From contig OZ038423.1 of NCBI GenBank assembly GCA_964036155.1, positions 682,001-746,000 of the forward strand: 64,000 bases of DNA, in the 5' to 3' direction. The translations under genes and the position numbers were made by a program. Below the pieces are notes generated by a model. That model was not told the origin of the DNA and searched no databases. It saw only the letters and a list, made by a program, of their open reading frames with translations. Below, in pieces: positions 57,930 through 64,000 of the stretch. The DNA comes from Diploscapter coronatus (Eukaryota > Nematoda > Chromadorea > Rhabditida > Rhabditidae). Within the stretch, counting starts at the first letter, position 1, and every line of letters starts with the position of its first letter.

Positions 57930-60900
57930 TTAGGAAAGATTGAACCCAAGAGCCTGTTTGATTCGCTGCAGGCAGATTTTTGCACCCTGTCGACACTCCG
58001 GGGACATCATTGTGAAGTTGAGGAATCCATGTGGGACACTCGGCAGAAGATCGATCGAACCCACCTTTCCCCCGGCAGCTCTCAACTTCTTCGCGAATTC
58101 TATGGTATCATCCAGCAAGGGATCCAAATGACAGGCCTTAAAAATGATTCTTTTGCAGGCTTGCGTAATGTTTTCGAACTGCATGAAACGAGATAGTGGA
58201 TATTTTCGAGAGAGCATGCTCTTTTCTCTCTCTCTCTCTTAAAAGATACACTATCTCGTTATTCGTGTACACACGCACGTGTCTAGACATTTACAGTCCT
58301 AAACTTACCACAAAGTATATCGGAGGTAGCTGCCTAATGACTTCATCGCTAGCGTACATCGGCGAAATCAACGGATCCCTTGGAACACTGCTATTCGAAA
58401 GAAGCTCCAGCAGGTGCGACTTTGTCTCGGTTGGTGTCTAGAATGGTAACGCTTGGGTAAACAGCTACCAAAGATGCATATCTACCTCAACCGTTTGTGG
58501 TTCCTTGTGGGAAGTGGTTCGCTCGAGTTTGTGCTTCGTGGGTTTCTCAAGCCAATCTTGGAGGTTATCGATGGCGTGACCGGCAGCCATCGCAGCGGTG
58601 TCGGCAAGACTTTGCGAGATCGAACGCTTGGTATGCTGAAAACATTTTTGGTAACTTTTGGTAATAAGGTATCATTTATCGATAGCTTACCACAGACGTC
58701 ATGGGGAATGAGTGGACTGAAAGACTGGATGCGATGGTACGATGCCCATTCGCGTGGTTCTCATAGGGAGTCGTGGGGGCTGTGACCGAATTCGAGTTAC
58801 CGTTTTGGGAGCCTATAACCATTTTTAGTAGCTTTTACATTCGAACTATGATAATCTGTAGATTTGCGTTAATATCACATACAGACCGAGAGAGAATTTG
58901 AGTCAGAATTAAAAATATGCGGATGGTAGCTCGCAGGAGCCAAATTTATGTTACGACTTCATCAAGGTTGGAGAACTTTTCTTCCAAATTTTAGTCTAGA
59001 AATACAAAATTGTGAAGGGCGTATTATGGGGGTAGATTGAAAGACAATCCTGACTCAAGGCTTCCCTAAGTCTATATAGATATAATTCTTACTTTTCCTG
59101 GATCCAATACTGATCATGCTCAACAACTTAGGTCGCTTGACGACGTTATTGTTGTTGTTGGTTGTTATTGAGTCCTCAGAATGCGAGTCATTATTTTCGA
59201 ATTTCATCGCCTCGGCCCCGTCTTCTATCGTCTCTCCATTCTCATTGATCATGGTAAGTTGACTAAAATTCGAAAATTTCATTTCTCCCATCAAAATTTG
59301 AATAGTTCTTACTCTTTAGTGGCCGGATGCTTTATAAGAAAGTCTAATAGTTGTCCGTCACACAGAGTTTCGGTAAGTTGTATCCTGTATGGATCTGACT
59401 CGACCTGAAATGCTAGCATATATTTGGAATTTTGTTTAAAAATTAGCATATTATCCTCATAGAACTTTAGTTATTATAAAAATCCTATTGAAAGCTTCGT
59501 ATATGCTAGTTTGACACAAAAAATGATTCAAAAACTAAAAAACAACTAAAATTTTAAACTTTCCAGGAGATATTGTTGATTGGAGAGCGTCGATGTTCAA
59601 AAATTACGCTATTCGTCTCGCCTCCCTTCTACGCGATTCACTATTTCGTTCCACATTCGAATTCTAGTTGCGGAATGAATATCGACTTTCTCTCCAATCA
59701 GCGATACAATAATTTTGCAAAATTTTTCTAGACGGCAAATTTTGGCAAAAATGTGGGTTTTCCCTGCGACCTGAGTGAATCGAACACTCGTATTTAGAGC
59801 CACAATCTAACGCTCTGCCACTGAGCTAAGGTCGCCGTCTATCTCCCCCGTGGTTTTCCCTTTTCTCAGCGCTGTCTCTGCGTCTATACCCTTCGACTCG
59901 ATGGGGGGAGGGCCAAGCGCTCGCTCTCTTTCTCTCTCGAAACCCCGTACTCTCTAGCCCCACGCTCTGTCAAAACCTAACTAAATACCAATATAAAATG
60001 ATGTAAAATGTAGGTTTTCATTCAAACTTTCTCGAAATTTAGCATGCAACAAAAAATCACGATTCCCATCTTGAAAATGACACTTTCTGCATGTAATATT
60101 TTAATTTTTAATAGAAGGAATGCAATTTCAGATAGGACACTATTTCTTATCAATACGCAGGCCAAGACACATGGTTTTATGGATGCAAGGCATAAATGTA
60201 ACGTATATTGAATTTTGAAAATTAAAAAATTAGCATATCAAAACTCACATGCACACTAGATATACTAGTGGTGTCTGCTTCGTCATCTTCTGAGCTATTA
60301 TCTTCATCAGTGGTCGTTTCAATCACCTCTATCGTCTCTCCTTTCATCAGGGTTTTGCCATTTTTCTAAAAAAAAATCCCAATTTTCAATCATATTCTAA
60401 TTTCACAGATAAAATATTTCCTATTCAAAAATATTCGAATTTTCGTTTCATTTTTCTTAAATTGCAACATTTCCGAGATTTATGCTGATAATTTTCTCCT
60501 ACCTGAGCTCCATTTGCCTTGTTATTTTGCTCCGTAATAAAGTAGGAATTGCCATTTTGAGGTGAAATTTTGTAATCATGACCATTGCCTTGCACTAGAG
60601 AAACAATAGACTGGGATCCACCCTGAAATTTTGCTAAATTTTCAAATTATTATATTAGCTTGTCTAGATTTTTGCTAATTTTTCAACATTTTTAAAGATA
60701 CCTCAAACTCTATCCTCTGCTTTTGGACCTGATCTACGTAGTCCTGAAGTGATCTGTGAGTGGTTTGCTCATTAGCCGTGTTTTCTTGCTTATTGTGTTT
60801 CCCGTAAGCACCCGTGTATGCTAAAGACCAAATTATTATCAACGTTTAAGTGAATCGCATTTTAAATAAATAAACATATGGTAATTGTATATTAGAAAAA

Positions 60901-63900
60901 AACAAACAAATACCTGCTACACATCTTAGAACAACCCCCATATGCAAAAGTGGATCCATAACGGATAACATCCTAGAGGGGGAGGGGAGGTACTAAATAA
61001 TATCGCTTATTTAAGTGTAGTTTAAAATAGGTATACCTGAAATAAGAAGGGCGTATATACAGGCACCAGCCCGTCTGGCTTTCTCTTCACATTCAACTCG
61101 ATGAGTCTCAAATTAACCGACATAATCAGATTGCCTCCGGCCGAGTCGCCAACCATACACAGCTTCTCGCCGGTCCAACCTATATCGTTAGAATTAGCAT
61201 ATTTGTATTCGTTTATGTCTTAAATTACGCTAAGATAAACAAATTCAAATATTCTATGTCAACCGATCATGTAATTTTTGGCAGTGCTTAGCAATTATGC
61301 GTTCTAAAGAAACTTGGGTTGGAAGAAATAGTCATAAATTTAGTCATTAAATTTGAATATTGTTGATTCCCAAATCTTGAAAGTGCAAAGTTATTTTTGG
61401 CGGTTAGGAAATGGAGATAGTACGCGAAAAGGAGAGATTGGCTCCAAAATCGCTTCTTTCTTCCCTCATTTTCGACCTCCCAGATTTAGACATCAACGAT
61501 AAACGTTGGAGCAAAATGTCGAAAATAATCCAACCTACCCACTAACTGAGGGTTGTTGATCATCCAGGCATAGGCGAACAGGACTTCCTCAGTGGGTCTT
61601 GGGAATGGGTTTTCTGGCGCTAGCGAGTACTCGATCGAAACTACCGTGCAATTCAGTAACTTCGCCCAGACTCGTAAATACGTCTAAAGAGAAATTTAAT
61701 TTCACAAAAATGTTCCCAATGCAAATTTTCTCCTAACTCACCTCGTGGGACTTGCTTGAGGTGGCGACATAGCCTCCGCCGTGGCAATGGATGACTAGGT
61801 ATTTTGAGGGAGGCTGAATATTTGACGCGGAAGACGGGGACTAAAAGTTGAAATTTCAACAAAATTCCCTAGAAAACTGTGCATGTAGCACACGATTTGT
61901 AATATGTATTTTTTCAATGTTTGCATTTGTAATAATCACCACATTTAAACAAAAAAAACAACAACAACAACAACAACAAATAATCATACCACGTGTTGCC
62001 TGTTAACCGCTGAGAAGATTCGATACTTCACGGGTCGGGGTCCTGTGTGCGCCGACGGCTCGGGGATCTTCACAGTGCCACCCGATGAAGTCTCCATAGT
62101 GATTGGGCCGACCCAATTGATTTCCCGCAGCTCGTTAACCGCCATATTCGGACAGAAGAACTTGGGCATGTTCTGAAAAAGAAAAAAATGTTCTGAAACT
62201 TCTCGAATTTCTTCTTACGTTAGTAAGTTCCGATAGATTCCAGAACCCCTTGCAGAAATTGATGTCCGCTTCTTTGGTGACCTAAGAGTTTTTCTTTTTT
62301 TACAGATTCTTTCATAATTTTCAGGGCTGTAAGTGTTTAGGCACGCGTGCACGTGTTTAAAAATTCACAGCTCTGATAAGTTCTTCGAACCTACCTTGAT
62401 GATCCTAGAAGCCCTTTGCTCTGGACTTAGGAAAAATCGACCAGTGTTAATCAGAGATCCAAGTTTTCCTTGGCCCTTCTCCCAGGTGAGGCTGTACGAG
62501 GCCAGTATTACGCCTATGATGCGGAAGACGCGGTTTACTGAGGGCGAGAACTGAAAGTTGTGATTAAACCTGAATTTGATTGATTAGCCAATTTTCCTGA
62601 GAGATGGTGTAAAATATTGTTCTGATCAAACGAAGTGACAGATCGCGCATTGAAAAGTAGGGAAAAGGCGAGAGACGCAGGAAATTGCGTACCACCCTCT
62701 TTCTATTGTTTCCTACCGACTCTCATTTTTTGCGCATAGTTCATACGCGCATTTTTGCAACACACTCCTTAGCATACGAACTGCCACTTCGTTTGACCGA
62801 TACAATAGCTCACGATATTCTCAATGATGATAGGAAAATTGAGGAATCGCATGCGAAAAAAGGGGCTAGCTTAAAGTCATTTTGTGTTCTTATTTTCGAT
62901 CTCTCAGATTGTCGGACTTTTCAATAGTGATTTTCTCCCACCTGAAACCCCAGAGGTCGACCGTAGAAAATTGTGGAGTCCATTTTCTCGAAGCCTTTCA
63001 GCATTTCGTGGTACGAGTCGTATGAGCCCTCCAGAGGCGGAAACAAAGAGCCTTGCGGAAGGGAGTGCGCGACTTGGAGGCACTAAATTGGAGTTTAGAA
63101 AGATTAGTCATATTTTAAAATATTGCAAGACATTGATATATTTAGAATGTGTGAATTGGTATTATACCTGTAGGTTTGGTATATATCATTAATGGCTCCT
63201 AGAAAAAGATCGGTTTTTTTTTCTTTTCCTATCTTGCCTCCCCATACTATTTCTTAGAAAGCCCGGTGTCTTTTTCTATTAGCCATCATGAATACTTTCA
63301 ATTTTAATTCGACGTTTCAAAATAATGCATGTTTTAGATGGTTAAATGCATTGATAATGGCAATATTCCATTGTTTCTAAAAATTCAATCAAAATGCCGA
63401 TTTATTACCAGAGGTATGGCCTGGCATAGGTAGTCCACAACGGTTGCATAGGCTTCGAGTTCCTTGCAATAATGTGAATAGCGAAAAGTGAAGGCCGACT
63501 TTTGCTCGTAGACAATCTTCAGCAACGCGATGACATGAAGGGTCACGGTATCGCAGATACATATTAGAGACCTGAAAATATCAATTATTCTAATAGTTAT
63601 ATATTATGTTATTCGTTTACGACAACTTGAACATTTGGTTACTTCGCTACCTACAGTTAAAAGTATTGGGAAGATAGGGAGAGATCCTTTCCCAATACTA
63701 TTTCGTAGACAACTAAGTAACGAACTATCCAGGTTTCCTTCTTTCAATCGCGTGTCTTTAATTTTTGTTTAAATATATACTCTGTACTTTGTAGCTTATC
63801 AAATATTTCTATATTTGCCATCCAACTTTCCAAACTGCGGATTATTTTCTTGAGCAAATTCAACGAATTTCACATAAAGTCTCTGCGTATTTTGTCCTAA

Positions 63901-63906
63901 AATATT
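57930..63906 (-). CDS. hosl-1: hormone-sensitive lipase HOSL-1 (5' end beyond the window)
   Basis: This cytosolic or lipid-droplet lipase hydrolyses acylglycerols. On the minus strand the exons run from 63906 to the TAA at 57932-57930. The N-terminal HSL domain includes TVTLHVIALLKIVYEQK and GSYDSYHEMLKGFEKMDS. The oxyanion-hole motif HCHGGGYVATSSKSHE is near 61742-61800. The nucleophile motif MVGDSAGGNLIMS is near 61120-61160. PLISPMYASDEVIRQLPP, CHLDPLLDDTIEF (catalytic Asp) and LLPSVPHGFLNF (catalytic His) are in the last exons. Between Ser and Asp lies a long, poorly conserved insert (about 58.5-60.9 kb) that is Ser/Asn/acid-rich (VIETTTDEDNSSEDDEAD, NNNNN), in the place of the phosphorylated regulatory module of mammalian HSL. 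The exon at 63827-63906 (QNTQRLYVKFVEFAQENN) starts after an acceptor, so upstream exons are off the right edge. Confidence 0.9.
59571..59709. repeat. repeat family I, copy 2 (in hosl-1 intron)
   Basis: TTGATTGGAGAGCGTCGAT and ATCGACTTTCTCTCCAATCA form its palindromic ends. It is about 55 bp from the tRNA gene and matches 11181-11327. Confidence 0.7.
59765..59835 (-). tRNA. tRNA-His (anticodon GTG)
   Basis: The minus strand folds into a full cloverleaf. The acceptor stem is GCGACCT with AGGTCGC. The D arm is GCTC-AGTGGCA-GAGC, the anticodon arm TTAGA-TTGTGGC-TCTAA and the T arm GAGTG-TTCGATT-CACTC, with A as discriminator. The anticodon is GTG. The genomic base before the 5' end is G, although nematode G-1 is normally added after transcription. 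The gene lies inside a hosl-1 intron on the same strand. The body differs from the tRNA-His sequence I recall for C. elegans, so isotype identity by charging is not assured. Confidence 0.9.
61359..61500. repeat. fold-back repeat family A, copy 3 (in hosl-1 intron)
   Basis: It runs from ATTGTTGATTCCCAAATCTTG to CCCAGATTTAGACATCAACGAT and shares ATTTTCGACCTCCCAGATTT with copy 1. Confidence 0.75.
61950..61980. repeat. (CAA)n microsatellite
   Basis: About ten CAA units after a run of A. It lies in a hosl-1 intron near a splice site. Confidence 0.85.
63625..63735. repeat. fold-back repeat family H, copy 2
   Basis: TTGGTTACTTCGCTAC faces GTAACGAACTATCCAGG, with inner AGTATTGGGAA and TTCCCAATACTATTTCG pairing exactly. 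It lies in a hosl-1 intron. Confidence 0.7.
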
Positions 63907-64000
63907 CTGGAAATGCGAAAATACGAGCATTTTTTAGTCAAAATATAACATGTGAACCGATTGAGCTACTCGATTATAATATTATACGACCGTTTTCGCA

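Noticed and set aside
1..64000. CRISPR arrays, bacterial operons or insertion sequences
   Set aside because: Nothing resembling direct-repeat arrays or prokaryotic gene structure is present; the sequence is eukaryotic throughout.

Overview
This is a stretch of a nematode nuclear genome. Every recognisable gene is split by GT-AG introns. The families are nematode-typical: an srsx-type chemoreceptor, an FMRFamide-like neuropeptide precursor, an innexin, DIM-1, a venom-allergen-like CAP protein, and carotenoid oxygenase and Kelch genes. The sequence is AT-rich and full of small fold-back repeats in introns and gene gaps. Five loci (pept-1/opt-2, dim-1, unc-9, flp-7, hosl-1) are, as I recall, X-linked in C. 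elegans, so this may be an X-chromosome segment. I cannot name the species.

Layout, left to right. A small secreted EGF-like gene on the minus strand (227-841). A two-domain CAP/SCP protein (1465-3091). The intestinal oligopeptide transporter PEPT-1 (3533-8001). An srsx-like GPCR (8542-9944). A two-LIM-domain protein (10680-12655). A long gene-poor stretch (12.7-18.5 kb) with a broken-looking minus-strand locus and a possible Ly6-like fragment. The short form of dim-1 with two alternative last exons (18533-20305). A 9 kb gap with repeats only. Innexin unc-9 (29370-34300). An orphan gene for an acidic-tailed protein (36338-37404). A 3.9 kb gap holding a 574-bp Tc1/mariner-type non-autonomous element. 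The neuropeptide gene flp-7 (41302-41806). A carotenoid oxygenase with a signal peptide and a Thr-rich C-terminal extension (43316-47345). A Kelch gene with an in-frame stop (48664-50183). A secreted, probably GPI-anchored protein made of degenerate Cu-only superoxide dismutase repeats (51669-57072). Hormone-sensitive lipase hosl-1 on the minus strand (57930 to beyond the right edge), with a tRNA-His(GTG) gene inside one intron.

The genes do not form one pathway. Loose themes are muscle and electrical coupling (dim-1, unc-9, the LIM protein), intestinal uptake and lipid use (pept-1, hosl-1, carotenoid oxygenase) and signalling (flp-7, GPCR). Most neighbours on the plus strand are 0.4 kb or more apart, so I see no operon. 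The most novel items are the SOD-repeat protein that has lost nearly all its copper-ligand histidines, the secreted carotenoid oxygenase with an added tail, the alternative dim-1 tails, and several fold-back repeat families that share one core motif but have unrelated arms. Exon limits were read by eye from splice signals and reading frame, and none is confirmed by transcripts.
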